This document shows, piece after piece, positions 31,295-41,300 of a stretch of DNA of 64,000 bases. The DNA is from Branchinecta lynchi (taxonomy: Eukaryota; Arthropoda; Branchiopoda; Anostraca; Branchinectidae). The notes under the pieces are model-generated. The model searched no databases, was not told the origin of the DNA, and saw only the letters and a list, made by a program, of their open reading frames with translations. Positions within the stretch are counted from its first letter, which is position 1. Each line of letters opens with the position of its first letter. The stretch is from NCBI GenBank assembly GCA_023053575.1, contig JAKZAP010000008.1, positions 5,908,715 through 5,972,714 on the forward strand, given 5' to 3'. The translations under genes and the position numbers were made by a program.

Positions 31295-31569
31295 TGAGTG
31301 CTACGCCAAAGTATATTCTACCATATGAAGAACGTGGCAATAGTGAGGAACCTGTTGCCCACAAAGCTTACCTGGACAGGAAATTTTCTGAACGCTGAAT
31401 TTACTTGTGCCATATAGCTTCCAGTAGATCATAACTTAGCAGACCTTAGGCTGTGCCTCCAGGGACGCCCAGGACGTCTAAGAAAGAGTCCCTCCAGGCG
31501 GCTTCGCTGATGTCTTCCAGCTCCAGCTGTGCAGAGGCTAATGCCGCAGGTCGTATTTTTTTTTTTTTT

Positions 31570-33526
31570 TACCTATCAATCAATAAATTTTATTTAGAAC
31601 CCTAATAGCACTAGGCTAACATGGGCCGGAAAAATATACACTCACTACAATACAAGTAAGACGCAAACTAACAAACAATAAATAAGAAACGAACATAGAC
31701 CATGAACAGTTAAAATGTTTAGTAAAATACGGAACGAATGAATTTAGGTATCTTTCGGAAGATTTCGTAGGTGGGGGAACAATCTTGGGTTTTGGGTCGT
31801 CCTTGCTTCGCGTATTCGGTCCATGAGAGGGTGTAACGAAGTCCGGAAGAAGGGTCCTGTGGTGTTGAGAATTCAAAATTTGGTGGCCAAAACGCATGAG
31901 AAGATTATGTCTTCTTTCAGACAGTTTTTCGATATCGAGGATTTGAAGGCTTTCGTTATAAGATTTGTAATTGTGACCAAGTATTATTCTGCAGGCTCTC
32001 TTCTGCAGTCGTTCGATTTCGGCATCCTGAGATTTACTTAAGCCAGGATGCCAAATTTGGCAGCCGTACTCTGAAATGGGCCTTACATAATTTTTATAAA
32101 GTGTCACTAGTTCATGTCGTGGAACCCCAAACCGCTTCAGGTAAGAAAATGAACGAAGGGTGGCACAGCTATTTTTCGCTATTTTTCCCACTTCACTTTT
32201 CCATTGGAGGTTATTATCCAGAATGATGCCAAGAATTTTTACAGAATTTTCAGTTTTCATCGACGATTCTGACTCGACTGTTTGTAGTACTTGTTTAGTG
32301 AAGTTAATCCTCATGACGTGACTTTTGGAGTTGCTGACTTCTAATTTGACATCCGAGCATTGCTGATGGAGATTGGCGATCATGTCATGGAGCATCCGAT
32401 CTTCATTGCTTCGAATATCACGTAGAAGAGGAAGTGTGAGGTCATCAGCAAACTTTAAATGGTTTCCTATGTTCATCATGAGTTTGTTGACTACCATCAA
32501 AAACGCCAAGGGCCCGAGACGAGTCCCTTGTGGTGCGCCACAAGTTATCCTAACAGGCGGTGAAATGTCTTCATTGTTGAGCTGTACACAGTGTGATCGG
32601 TCAGTGAGAAAACTAGCGATCATCCGAACAAGGAATTTACGTGCACCCATGTCTATAGCAGCAATTACAACTTTTCCGTGATCGAGGTAGTCAAACGCTT
32701 TAATGAGGTCGGCGATCAGGAGGTCTACGTAAGAGTTTGCCTTTTCAAGATGCTTAAGGACGTCGTCAAGCAGGAGTGCGAGATAATGGATTGTGCTGTG
32801 ACCAGGCCTAAAGCCAAATTGTCGAATGTCTAGAGAGTCTTCTATGTCACTGTACAGCCAGCGAAATAAGAAACCTTCAAAGACCTTTGAAAAAATCATT
32901 GTTTTCGAAATTGATCTCAAATCCGTAAGGCCAGTAGGGTTCGACGTTTTTGGAATGGGGGTGATGAAAGCTTGTTTAAAAGCTGACGGATAAATTCCTT
33001 CTATCAAAGACTGGTTGAATATAGCAGCAAGTGGAGCAGCCAATGCTTTTGCACAGGGGACGATAATCTTCGCCGGGACTTCATTTGGTGTGCTGGCCTT
33101 ATTGAGATCAATCTTACTTAGCTCATCTTTCACCTGCTCTGGAGAAATCGTTGGGATTTGAACTACCTCTTCTTCACGAGGTGGAAGCTCAGTGAGAGGC
33201 CCGTGTTTCCGGCAAATATCAGCAAAGAATGAGTTGATCTCTTCAGGAGAGAACGGTTCACCATCATCCCGGAGAAGCTTCTTTTGCTTAATGTTTCTTC
33301 CCATCAATTTTTGGATGCTGCGGTGAAAGTTCTTGGGATCGCTTCGGAAAAGTTTCTCCGTAATGCTGATACCATGTTGTTTACGGGCATCCCGACACTT
33401 CCTGACTATGATCTTGCCTATTTTCTTTGCCTCTTCTTTATTCCCGTTCGCAAAGAGACGATCCCTCTGTTTGATAAGGCGTCTTATCTCATCAGTTACC
33501 CACGGTTTACCGCGAATATTTACAGT
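31570..33526 (-). mobile_element. APE-type LINE, RT to 3' end, interrupted by DIRS
   Basis: The 3' end at about 31575 carries ATTGATTGATAGG. The coding frame extends upstream of the 33307 Met through a linker readable as GKPWVTDEIRRLIKQRDR to 33526, where the DIRS element begins. Beyond the DIRS element, 37893-37980 continues the same frame with one stop. The endonuclease is not recognised. Sister of the 11440-14390 element. Confidence 0.85.
31616..33307 (-). CDS. LINE reverse transcriptase ORF (563 codons open)
   Basis: Copies LINE RNA into DNA at the nicked target. Order on the - strand: linker with NSFFADICRKH, RT fingers (IPKTSNPTGLTDLRSISKT), motif A DLIKAFDYLDH, CGAPQGTRLGPLAF, catalytic FADD (about 32435), NLQWKSEV thumb, RPISEYGCQIWHPGL, LQKRACRIILGH, and a C-terminal PYFTKHFN end. 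The frame is uninterrupted although the N-terminal endonuclease is gone. The usual consensus RPISL has ISK here (RSISKT), and motif A is intact. It is a 5'-incomplete copy, so inactive alone. The start codon shown is the first Met in the open frame, not the native start. Confidence 0.88.
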   Translation of the reverse strand: MMGRNIKQKKLLRDDGEPFSPEEINSFFADICRKHGPLTELPPREEEVVQIPTISPEQVKDELSKIDLNKASTPNEVPAKIIVPCAKALAAPLAAIFNQSLIEGIYPSAFKQAFITPIPKTSNPTGLTDLRSISKTMIFSKVFEGFLFRWLYSDIEDSLDIRQFGFRPGHSTIHYLALLLDDVLKHLEKANSYVDLLIADLIKAFDYLDHGKVVIAAIDMGARKFLVRMIASFLTDRSHCVQLNNEDISPPVRITCGAPQGTRLGPLAFLMVVNKLMMNIGNHLKFADDLTLPLLRDIRSNEDRMLHDMIANLHQQCSDVKLEVSNSKSHVMRINFTKQVLQTVESESSMKTENSVKILGIILDNNLQWKSEVGKIAKNSCATLRSFSYLKRFGVPRHELVTLYKNYVRPISEYGCQIWHPGLSKSQDAEIERLQKRACRIILGHNYKSYNESLQILDIEKLSERRHNLLMRFGHQILNSQHHRTLLPDFVTPSHGPNTRSKDDPKPKIVPPPTKSSERYLNSFVPYFTKHFNCSWSMFVSYLLFVSLRLTCIVVSVYFSGPC

Positions 33527-33611
33527 TATCCCTCACCAGAGCACTGGCTCGTGATAGTTCAGCTGAGATCCGCGTCCGGCCTACGAGCGGGTAGCATGCT
33601 AGGCTGATCAG
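33526..33611 (+). repeat. DIRS left inverted terminal repeat
   Basis: 33556-33611 is the exact complement of 37756-37811; its inner end is the palindrome CTGATCAG. The outer 30 bases (starting TTATCCCTCACC) differ from the right end but are matched in complement by the internal region near 37560-37590. Confidence 0.9.
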
Positions 33612-33649
33612 TTGTGTTCAACCTTCGGGTGGTGTAGCGTGTTTTTAGA

Positions 33650-34561
33650 ATGGAGGAAGAATCCCTATCTATGGATTACGATCAGGAGCTGGAAGAGATC
33701 GACGAAGAGGAACAAGGACAAGACATTCTAGGAAACGAATCGCAAAAGAAAAAACCGCGACTTGACGATGAAGAAGAAGTAGAGGAGGAGATCGAATAGG
33801 GCTCTGACTTCCTACTAGATGCGGTAAACAGACTGCAGGACAAACAGAAAAAGAAAAAAGTAAGTCACATACTTGCTAGGTCGGTTAACGCTCTGTTCAG
33901 TGACCCACCGACGGCCGAGATTACCAAATCTGTTCTTACAAAGAATGAAATTGCGTCGAATTTAGACAAGGTGGTTGTGGCAACGATTAACCCTGAACTG
34001 TGGAGAACATTTGAAAAGAAAGTCCAGACGGCACATATACGGGCGGCTCAACCACAGAAAAAGGTCGTCGGGGCTGTTGGGATCTTAACGAGCATTACCG
34101 AAAAAGCACTTGGTACGGTAGACTCTCCTTTAAAAAAGGAAATGATCGATGGGCTAATGGAGGCTATTGGCTTGTTAGGTACAGCCAACCATGAATTAAA
34201 CATGGCCCGCCGTTACGCATTGAAACCTTACTTGAACCCAAAAGTATCAGTGGGTCTTTGCGCACCTGAGAACAAGATCACGAAATATTTGTTCGGAGAC
34301 GACCTTTCTGAGGCAGGTGAGAAAGCAAGAAAGTTAAATGACTTGCGCCAACTGGCTTTATATAAGCCAAAAAACGGGAAAGTTGGCAGCACTTACGCTG
34401 CCAAGAACTCCCAGTGGCCGAAGAAAGACAGAGCCGAAACGCCCGGGACCAGCAGAAGCGACCGGACGTATTACAACTCCAAACGACCCCAGAACAACCG
34501 GTTCAGAAACAGGTCGTTCCAGAAAGAGAAAAGCCCTTCCAAGGACGCTCGCAAGGACTAG
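33650..34561 (+). pseudogene. DIRS ORF1, gag-like, with in-frame TAG
   Basis: ATG at 33650 opens an acidic N-terminus (EEESLSMDYDQELEEIDEEE). Codon 50 (33797-33799) is TAG, after which the same frame stays open for 253 more codons to TAG at 34559-34561. The distal part has a helical region (about 33900-34330) and an Arg/Lys/Asn/Ser-rich basic tail, as expected of a nucleic-acid-binding gag-like protein. No CCHC knuckle is visible. Readthrough, strain polymorphism or a single inactivating mutation are all possible; codons after the stop look conserved in character. Confidence 0.75.
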
Positions 34562-36678
34562 AGGTAAGTGAGTCATTCACTCAGTTTGTAGAAAATGTTC
34601 TTGTGGAGAGTACACTTCAAGTAGAAAATTTCCAAGCTGGACAAATCCGAAAATTCTCTTCGTACTGGGAAACATTAACAACCGACAGTTCAATACTCGA
34701 AATCGTTAAAAATGGTTTCCGTATTGAATTCCTTCAAGACCCTGCACATCTGAAACAACGGAATACTGTTACATACAGCTTTCCGAATGATACGAAGAAG
34801 ATTATCTCGAAGGAAATCCACGAGATGCTTAGAAAGCAAATTATCATGGAAGTTCCGTTTTCCCAGGATTTGGTTATTTCACCAATTTTTGTCTTGCCAA
34901 AGCGTGATAAAGAAAAATGGAGATTTATAATTAATCTCAGTCAGTTAAATGAAAATGTTGAGTACCACCATTTTAAGATGGAATCACTGAAGACCGCTAT
35001 CATGTTAATGACACCTAATTGTTTTATGTCTTCAGTCGATTTAGTTGATGCATATGATTCAGTTTTCATGAATGAACTAGACCATAAATGGGTCGCTTTC
35101 GAATTTGATGGACGTTATTACGTCTTTTCGGTGTTACCGAACGGTCTAGCATGTGGTCCTCGATTATTTACAAAAATTATGAAACCAATATTCGGGAACC
35201 TGAGAAATATGGGACACCTATCTGTCTATTATTTGGACGATTCTCTTTTGGTTGGTGAAAACATCACTTTGTGTGAGTCTAACGTTATCGAGACGATTAC
35301 ATGTTTAAGAAATTCTGGATTCGTTATTCATCCTACGAAGTCCATGTTGTATCCATCGCAAAAAATTGAATTCCTAGGATTCGTCTTAGATTCGGTAGAA
35401 ATGACGGTCTCCCTGCCAGAGCGAAAAATTGAAACAACATGTGCCGCAGTAGAGGCTATTTTAAAAGCAAATAACCCTACTGTCAGGGAGGTTTCTTCTG
35501 TCATTGGACTATTAGTTTCAAGTTTCCCCGCCGTGTTGTTAGGCCCGCTTTATTATCGGGACCTTGACAATGATAAGAAACGAGCGTTAAAGCGACACAA
35601 AGGGAATTATGAAGCAAACATGTGTTTGTCAGACGAGGGTCGGGCCGATTTATTGTGGTGGTTAAACTTGAAAAGGAATAGCCAGAAACCCATCACCGAC
35701 AGAGAGATTGGTGTCATCTTAGAAAGTGACGCAAGTTTGAAGGGATGGGGTTTTCATGTACGATCAATTAACTCAAGCACTGGGGGAGAGTGGACCCCAG
35801 AAGAAGCCGAGTGTCATATAAATGCACTGGAATTGAAAGCAGTATTGCTAGGCTTGAAAAGTTTTAGAAGTCTTATTGAAGGTAAACATGTGAGAATACG
35901 AGTAGATAACACTACCGCCTTATCATATATTAATGAGATGGGCGGCAGCAAGTCTTCCGTTTGCAATAATATTGCAAAAGAAATCTGGCGTTTCGTATTG
36001 GATAACGATGCCTGGATTTCTGCGGAATTCATTCCAGGAGCAGAAAATATCCGAGCGGATAGAAGTTCAAGGAAGTTTAATACAGACATGGAATGGAAAT
36101 TGAGCCCAGTGGTATTTAATATATTAAGCAAATTGTTCGGAAAGTTTGAAATCGATTTATTTGCATCGAGAATTAATTTTCAGTTGAAACCATACGTGTC
36201 TTGGAAACCCGATCCGGGTGCTTTACATGTTGATGCCTTTCAACTGAACTGGAAAGGATGGTATTTTTATGCTTTTCCCCCTTTTAGCATGATCATGAAA
36301 TTGTTGCGCAAGGTGGTCAACGATGCGGCGACGGGGTTGGTGATTGTACCAAATTGGTCAACACAACCTTGGTATGCCCTTCTTCTGAAGATTCTGACGG
36401 CTCCTCCAGTGGACCTACCAAGCACCGAAAAATCGCTACTACTGCCCCAAGCTCCAGGAAAAACTCATCGCCTTGGATCGAGCCTCAAACTGATGGCTTG
36501 TCTTGTGTCAGGCGATCTCTGCAAGAAAGAGGACTCGATGGTGCAGCAACTGAAGTACTTCTTGGAGCTTGGAAAAAGGGGACACGAAAACAATATGCAA
36601 CCCACCTTAAGAATTGGGAGAAATATTGTAATCAGCAAGAAATCGATCCCTTGCGGCCAACTACAGGTCAAATCATAA
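34414..36678 (+). CDS. DIRS reverse transcriptase / RNase H (with DIRS-specific C-terminal domain)
   Basis: Synthesises element cDNA. The open frame is 754 codons and overlaps the end of ORF1, so the native start is uncertain; recognisable sequence starts near residue 100. RT: VLPKRDKEKWRFIINLSQLN, motif A SVDLVDAYDSV, LPNGLACGPRLFTKI, catalytic YLDD at residues 273-276, KIEFLGF. RNase H follows: ESDASLKGWG (about 437), INALELKA, RVDNTTALSYINEMGG, ENIRADRSSR. Then comes the domain typical of DIRS elements (FEIDLFASRIN, VDAFQLNW, FPPF, NWSTQPWY), described in the group as related to DAM methylases. All catalytic acids are visible and the frame is intact. The last about 108 codons overlap the recombinase ORF, and both frames look real there. 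Confidence 0.92.
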   Translation: MAEERQSRNARDQQKRPDVLQLQTTPEQPVQKQVVPEREKPFQGRSQGLEVSESFTQFVENVLVESTLQVENFQAGQIRKFSSYWETLTTDSSILEIVKNGFRIEFLQDPAHLKQRNTVTYSFPNDTKKIISKEIHEMLRKQIIMEVPFSQDLVISPIFVLPKRDKEKWRFIINLSQLNENVEYHHFKMESLKTAIMLMTPNCFMSSVDLVDAYDSVFMNELDHKWVAFEFDGRYYVFSVLPNGLACGPRLFTKIMKPIFGNLRNMGHLSVYYLDDSLLVGENITLCESNVIETITCLRNSGFVIHPTKSMLYPSQKIEFLGFVLDSVEMTVSLPERKIETTCAAVEAILKANNPTVREVSSVIGLLVSSFPAVLLGPLYYRDLDNDKKRALKRHKGNYEANMCLSDEGRADLLWWLNLKRNSQKPITDREIGVILESDASLKGWGFHVRSINSSTGGEWTPEEAECHINALELKAVLLGLKSFRSLIEGKHVRIRVDNTTALSYINEMGGSKSSVCNNIAKEIWRFVLDNDAWISAEFIPGAENIRADRSSRKFNTDMEWKLSPVVFNILSKLFGKFEIDLFASRINFQLKPYVSWKPDPGALHVDAFQLNWKGWYFYAFPPFSMIMKLLRKVVNDAATGLVIVPNWSTQPWYALLLKILTAPPVDLPSTEKSLLLPQAPGKTHRLGSSLKLMACLVSGDLCKKEDSMVQQLKYFLELGKRGHENNMQPTLRIGRNIVISKKSIPCGQLQVKS

Positions 36679-37451
36679 ATTTTTTGAACACTCTTGTAAA
36701 AAGGAATTTGGGTTACAGCTCTGTAAACACTGCACGATCGGCAATAAGTGCAATAGTTCTAAATGAAGATTCAGTATCTTCGAAATTGGTTTCCAAATTT
36801 TTACGCGGAGTGTTCAATTTGAAGCCAGCGTTGCCCAGATACCAGAAAACTTGGGATGTGGATATGGTATTGCGTACGTTGAAAAACTGGGAAAGTCTAA
36901 GTTTGGACATCAAACGGTTAACTTTGAAAGTGACTATGTTATTAGCCTTAGTTACAAGTGAACGAGTCCAGACGCTGAGTATTTTTAAAATTAGTAATAT
37001 CGAAATTTGTGAGAATGAGTGTACTATTGCCATAGATGAGGCAACCAAAACATCCAAAAGAAACCGACATAAAGCCTGCGTAAAATTCCGGAAGTTCAGT
37101 GATAATGTCGAGTTGTGTCCCTTGTACAATTTGAAGTTGTATATAGAAAGAACGAAGTATGAAAATCGTTCAGATAAGCTTTTAATTAGTTATGTCAAAC
37201 CATACAATCCAGTAGCAACAACAACATTATCTAGATGGATAATGATGGTACTTAAGTTCTCTGGTGTGGATGTTAATGAGTTTAAAGCCCACAGTGTTCG
37301 TTCTGCATCGACGCAGAAATTATCTAGATTAGGAATTACTGTTGACAAAATTTTGAATCATGTGGGATGGCGCTCAGCTGCCACGTATGCTACTTTTTAT
37401 AGTAAGCCAATAGAAAGCGTGGATATTCTAAGTAATGTTGTTTTATCTTGA
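36354..37451 (+). CDS. DIRS tyrosine recombinase
   Basis: Integrates the circular cDNA by strand exchange, replacing the integrase of LTR elements. 365 codons open. The N-terminal SAM-like part includes GAWKKGTRKQYATHLKNWEK and LNTLVKRNLGYSSVNTARSA. Catalytic residues appear in order: Arg204 (TSERVQTL), His313 and Arg316 (HSVR), Trp339 (HVGWRSAATY) and nucleophile Tyr349 (ATFYSKPI). The start may lie downstream of 36354, since the first about 60 residues are Ser/Pro-rich and overlap the RT frame. Complete with respect to the R-H-R-W-Y set, so possibly active. Confidence 0.92.
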   Translation: MVNTTLVCPSSEDSDGSSSGPTKHRKIATTAPSSRKNSSPWIEPQTDGLSCVRRSLQERGLDGAATEVLLGAWKKGTRKQYATHLKNWEKYCNQQEIDPLRPTTGQIINFLNTLVKRNLGYSSVNTARSAISAIVLNEDSVSSKLVSKFLRGVFNLKPALPRYQKTWDVDMVLRTLKNWESLSLDIKRLTLKVTMLLALVTSERVQTLSIFKISNIEICENECTIAIDEATKTSKRNRHKACVKFRKFSDNVELCPLYNLKLYIERTKYENRSDKLLISYVKPYNPVATTTLSRWIMMVLKFSGVDVNEFKAHSVRSASTQKLSRLGITVDKILNHVGWRSAATYATFYSKPIESVDILSNVVLS

Positions 37452-37547
37452 AGATGATTTTCAATAGAAGTTGCTTTTAGTAACTTTTTATTTTTTTTTA
37501 TTTAGTAAAAAACCGTGAAACAAATTTTTTGGAGTTCAGCTCTAAAA

Positions 37548-37678
37548 TCTCAGCTGAACTATCACGAGCCAGTGCTCTGGTGAGGGATAATAGGAGGATT
37601 AAACAAGCCTTACCGGAGGTGAAGTTTGATCCTTGTTATCCCGAACAAGGAGAGCACTGGCGAAGTGAGAGTTCAGCT
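37548..37678 (+). repeat. DIRS internal complementary region
   Basis: 37548-37591 (ATCTCAGCTGAACTATCACG to GAGGGATAA) complements the left terminus 33526-33568. 37590-37678 (TAGGAGGATTAAACAAGCC onwards) complements the right terminus 37804-37892. The two meet at TAAT/ATTA, defining where right and left ends join in the circle. Confidence 0.88.
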
Positions 37679-37755
37679 CCCACCCTCCCAGCCCTAGCTT
37701 TTGTTGGGTTATTTTTGGTAGACCTCCAAAAAACTTGTATCACGGGCTCTAAATC

Positions 37756-37892
37756 CTGATCAGCCTAGCATGCTACCCGCTCGTAGGCCGGACGCGGATC
37801 TCAGCTGAACTCTCACTTCGCCAGTGCTCTCCTTGTTCGGGATAACAAGGATCAAACTTCACCTCCGGTAAGGCTTGTTTAATCCTCCTATT
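37756..37892 (+). repeat. DIRS right inverted terminal repeat and extension
   Basis: 37756-37811 matches the complement of 33556-33611 exactly. 37812-37892 is the right-specific extension, ending AATCCTCCTATT, complemented by the internal region. Confidence 0.9.
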
Positions 37893-37980
37893 TTCCGTTT
37901 TTAAGGAAAAGTTGGTTCGGCGGACTCATATTTTTGGGTCTTCCTTGGCGGTGGGTGCCGTCGGTCAAGAACAAATATAA
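37893..37980 (-). mobile_element. Continuation of the LINE beyond the DIRS insertion
   Basis: The - strand reads PPPRKTQKYESAEPTFP, stop, KR and joins KTVNIRGKPWV of 33525-33490 in the same frame if the DIRS element is taken out. The LINE's further 5' part is not recognisable. Confidence 0.55.
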
Positions 37981-37989
37981 GCAAAAGAA

Positions 37990-38685
37990 TCTCCCGATCT
38001 CTGTAATAGATCGTGCTGAGTGGAATAGATTCCCGATGCCCTGCCCGATGCAAACGAGTGGAGGCTAGGAGCTACGCGAAACATCACAATTCATTACTTC
38101 TAAAAACAGCTCATCGCAGTAGAGCCCTAGAGAAGAAAAATCGAGAGTAAGCGACTATTGGTTCTTTATTTTCTCCACAGGTGACTGTCCCCTAGTTCCC
38201 GGGAATGGATTGCAAGTCCGTTGCCCGACAATTCTACTTTAACGAGACTTGGGACTGGCTGCTGGTAGGCACGGAATGTGAGCCCACATCAGGCGGATTT
38301 AACTTAGTAACTTATGAGGACTATCACTGAATATCTCCCTCTAGTGGTGGGGCTCCCGTAAAGCACAATACTTGCTTTGCTACATTTGCTAAACAGGGAT
38401 TCCTGCCGCCTGATTCGTGTCGCATTACCAGCAGTTTGCCGATGAATCTCTGTTGGTTGATGAAGCAGGTGGAGATTTCTTTTCATCGGCAATGATAATA
38501 AGAGCCTGCAGATCTTTGTGCAGTAAGAGTTAAGTAAGTAAATACAGAGAAGAAGAAAGTGAAGAATTTTGAGATACTGCTACGTGCTTCGGCGGAAATA
38601 TATCACCAATAATTTTGAAAATTCTACTTCCTCAAATTTTTTTCTCTCGTTAATAAACATCAAGGTCTTTGACCACGGCCGTCAC
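37990..38685. other. Intergenic, nothing recognised
   Basis: No coding similarity, repeats or RNA signals were seen. Short open frames have no recognisable content. Confidence 0.35.
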
Positions 38686-38688
38686 TAT

Positions 38689-38880
38689 GGGGGGGGGGGG
38701 GGGGGAGGGGGGACTCCCCCCCCCCCCAAAGTTTCTTCTCGCCGGATAACTAGTTCGCCCGCTATCCGGCCAAACCCGGAAATTTTGTTAAAAGCAAAAG
38801 TTTGATTAGATGACAGATTAAGGGGTAAGAAGAGAGGCTGAGTCGGTATATGACAATGGTACCCGGACCTGTAATCATTA
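38689..38880 (+). mobile_element. G17/C12 palindrome and family A internal unit
   Basis: A run of 17 G, A, 6 G, ACT and 12 C (38689-38727) can fold on itself. It is followed by a family-A unit (CTCGCCGGATAACTAGTTCG, AAATTTTGTTAAAAG, GGGGTAAGAAGA). Confidence 0.5.
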
Positions 38881-39294
38881 CAGGTTTGTTTCCTTCCCCG
38901 AAGTTGAACAAGAAGATTGACAGCCTGACGAGGACCCTTGCCAAGAAGGGCCGAAATATCGCTGATGAAAAATCATAGCTGACGTATCCGTTGTAAACAT
39001 TGTTTGAATAAACCTTTGGTCTTGTTTTTCAACGCTGAGGGATAACCATGTGGTTAGAGATTGTGCCATTAGTTCAGAAAAATATTCTTCGTGGATAGGA
39101 ACATACCATTTTGAAAAACTCGATGGGTTGACAAATGCAGCATTTAACCGTTAGCGAAGAAACAAAGCCGAAGTGTTGCTCTCGCAACACTTTAGTTGGC
39201 CAAGCCGAACAAAGGTTGCTGCAACACTTCACGTTGCCCAGGCAGTGTAGGTCTAGTTACTCTTCAACTTCTAGGCTGTGCTTCCAACAAATAA

Positions 39295-39590
39295 CCCACG
39301 ACTTTTGCTGTTTTAAGCCTTTTCCGAGACCCGTTGACTTGTAGCGAAGACACGGACAAAAATTACATAACCGGTTTTCCTGATGGAAAAACTTCTCGCA
39401 ACCGACAACCGTTGACAGCGTGCTACACATCTAAGGTAGCAAGACACAGCAAGTGAGAAAACCAGCATGGTTTTGTTTGAGGGGCTAGAATGTACCGTAC
39501 AAAGTTGGGGTGTCCGAGTTTAGAAATATATGGACTGATTATTGGAAGTAAGTTTCGTTAGTATTATAGGTAAGACAGGTCCTTCAGGAA
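39295..39590. repeat. Dispersed repeat E, copy 2
   Basis: Same order of motifs as 20560-20850, roughly 80% alike by eye, including GAAAAACTTCTCGCA and GAATGTACCGTAC. Directly followed by a family-B fragment. Confidence 0.6.
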
Positions 39591-40040
39591 CAGCTGTTTC
39601 TCCGATCTGACCACCGTGGGGTGAGTGGAGGAGGGGGAATCTAGAATCTTCAGGTATGCCCAGCTTTTGAACGAGTGATCGGATCTTAATGAAACTTTAT
39701 ATTCGGAAAGAACTCTTGTCTCAGATGTCCCATTTCAAGTTCGGACAGGATCCGATCAATGTGGGGGAGTCGGGGGGGGGGGATTTTGTGACACGCTTCG
39801 AATATAGCGATTGGGATAACACTTGGTGGGAAGAACAACCGTAAGCCCTAGATACATCAGTGACAGAACCGGCCCGGATTCGGTCACTCTGGGGGAGTTG
39901 GAGGGGGATATAGAATTCCGGTGGCCGCAATTTAATATAGGCTACTTTCAGATGTGCTAGGACGACAAAACTTGGCTTGAACATTAGAGACTTGACAGAT
40001 TGGCTTAGAAATTGTCACTTCCCAGGTCCGACCATCCCTT
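39591..40040 (+). mobile_element. Family B internal fragment
   Basis: Starts with TCTGACCACCGTGGGGTGAG, then GGATCTTAATGAAACTTTAT and GTGCTAGGACGACAAAACTTG. No termini. Confidence 0.55.
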
Positions 40041-40709
40041 AAAGTACTCATCTTAACCGCTCTGATTTCCAAGAGTTATAATATTCAGTATATACCCAAC
40101 AATTGCGAAATCATAACAGAAAATGTCACAAGTGTAGCGAAGTGTTATTTGTTATTGAAATAAATGACGTCATAGATATGTAATTATTGATGCTAGTAAG
40201 ACCATCCGCCTTACATGAGGGGAGGGGGGAGGAGGGGGGGGGGTGGCCAGAACATGCCCTCAACATCCTAACCACAGGCAGTTACGGTTCGGACCTAGAA
40301 ATGGGTCAATTAGCTCATCAGCTCTTACGATCCATCAAGTCTCATTAAAGCCAAGCATTTTCCGGAAATGTCTTTCCCACTGTAAAACCTCCCGCGAATG
40401 AGTTTTTATCAATTCCACACGCATTCTGGTGATCTACTTGTGATAGTTTTGGCACTTCTGTGAAACTGGATACTAGATATTCCAGTTTCTCCCTTACTTG
40501 ATTAAAGCTCTGTTCTAAGGCCAAGTATCAGGCTGGAGAATTAACACATATTTTCGTGCCGTTGAAAAACGGTAAGTATTGTCTTGTAAAAGTTTGATCA
40601 GAATCGATTAGAGTAGGGGCAGATAGGGGCACGAAAACGCTAAACAAACACAAATGGGGATATCATAGACATTTTTCGGGTGGTTCCCAAAATCATCACG
40701 ATCTTTTTG

Positions 40710-41300
40710 CCCACTCTCACAACTCCCACGACTCAAAATGCCATAATTCGGGGTGAAATCAAAATCGTCGAAAATGTCAACGGTCCAAAATTCCGACAGT
40801 TTAAAATGCTCTCAGGGAAGGCTAAAATTGTCACGGTTCAAAGTGCCGACGACTAACTGTCGGTATGGGAGGTCAAAGTGATCTGGGACAACGGTCAGCG
40901 AGATTAAAAGGGACAGGATTACTACGGAAAATTTTGAAAGGATTATTTTATAGTTCATCAAACTAGAATGATTTGCGCGAAAGTACGAGGAAATGGCGAT
41001 CTAAACCTTGCACCCTGAAGGTAAGAATTGTTAAAAATAACAGTTTTGAGATCGCTGTTTATTTTCAGAATTCGAAATTACATTGTAATTGAACAGTTTC
41101 AATGCATGATTATCGCCATCCTGATACTCGGCCCGTTCATTTCGTTTCACATTCATCACTAGCTCCTTTACCACGGCATGGACACCTTAAATTAAACTGT
41201 ACAGTCGAACCGTGGGTAATATGAGTCGTAGGCATTTTGAAGTGGGCATTTTGAGTCGTGGGCATTGTGATCGTCATTATGAGTTTTTCGTGCTAGACCG
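40710..41300. mobile_element. Foldback-like element with CACGACTCAAAATGCC words
   Basis: The left array (about 40728-40860: CACGACTCAAAATGCCATAA and degenerate AAAATTCCGACAGT/CACGGTTCAAAGTGCCGACG) is complemented by the right array (about 41210-41290: GGGCATTTTGAGTCGTGGGC). The interior has no coding content. Confidence 0.5.

Larger units (their letters stand above)
33526..37892 (+). mobile_element. DIRS-type tyrosine-recombinase retroelement, nearly intact
   Basis: A 4.37-kb element with gag-like ORF (33650), RT/RNase H ORF (34414-36678) and tyrosine recombinase ORF (36354-37451). Ends are inverted repeats: 56 identical bases at 33556-33611 and 37756-37811, plus distinct outer extensions. 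An internal complementary region (37548-37678) is the complement of the left and right extremities joined together, the defining DIRS1-group feature used to rebuild ends through a circle. No target duplication; only TT is shared at the junctions (ACAG-TT-ATCCC and CCTA-TT-TTCCG). Removing the element restores the LINE reading frame on the - strand. It is disabled only by one visible in-frame TAG in ORF1. Confidence 0.92.

Noticed and set aside
31823..32681. + strand frames opposite the LINE RT
   Set aside because: Shadows of the - strand RT ORF.
36713..37129. 138-codon - strand frame
   Set aside because: Shadow of the DIRS tyrosine recombinase.
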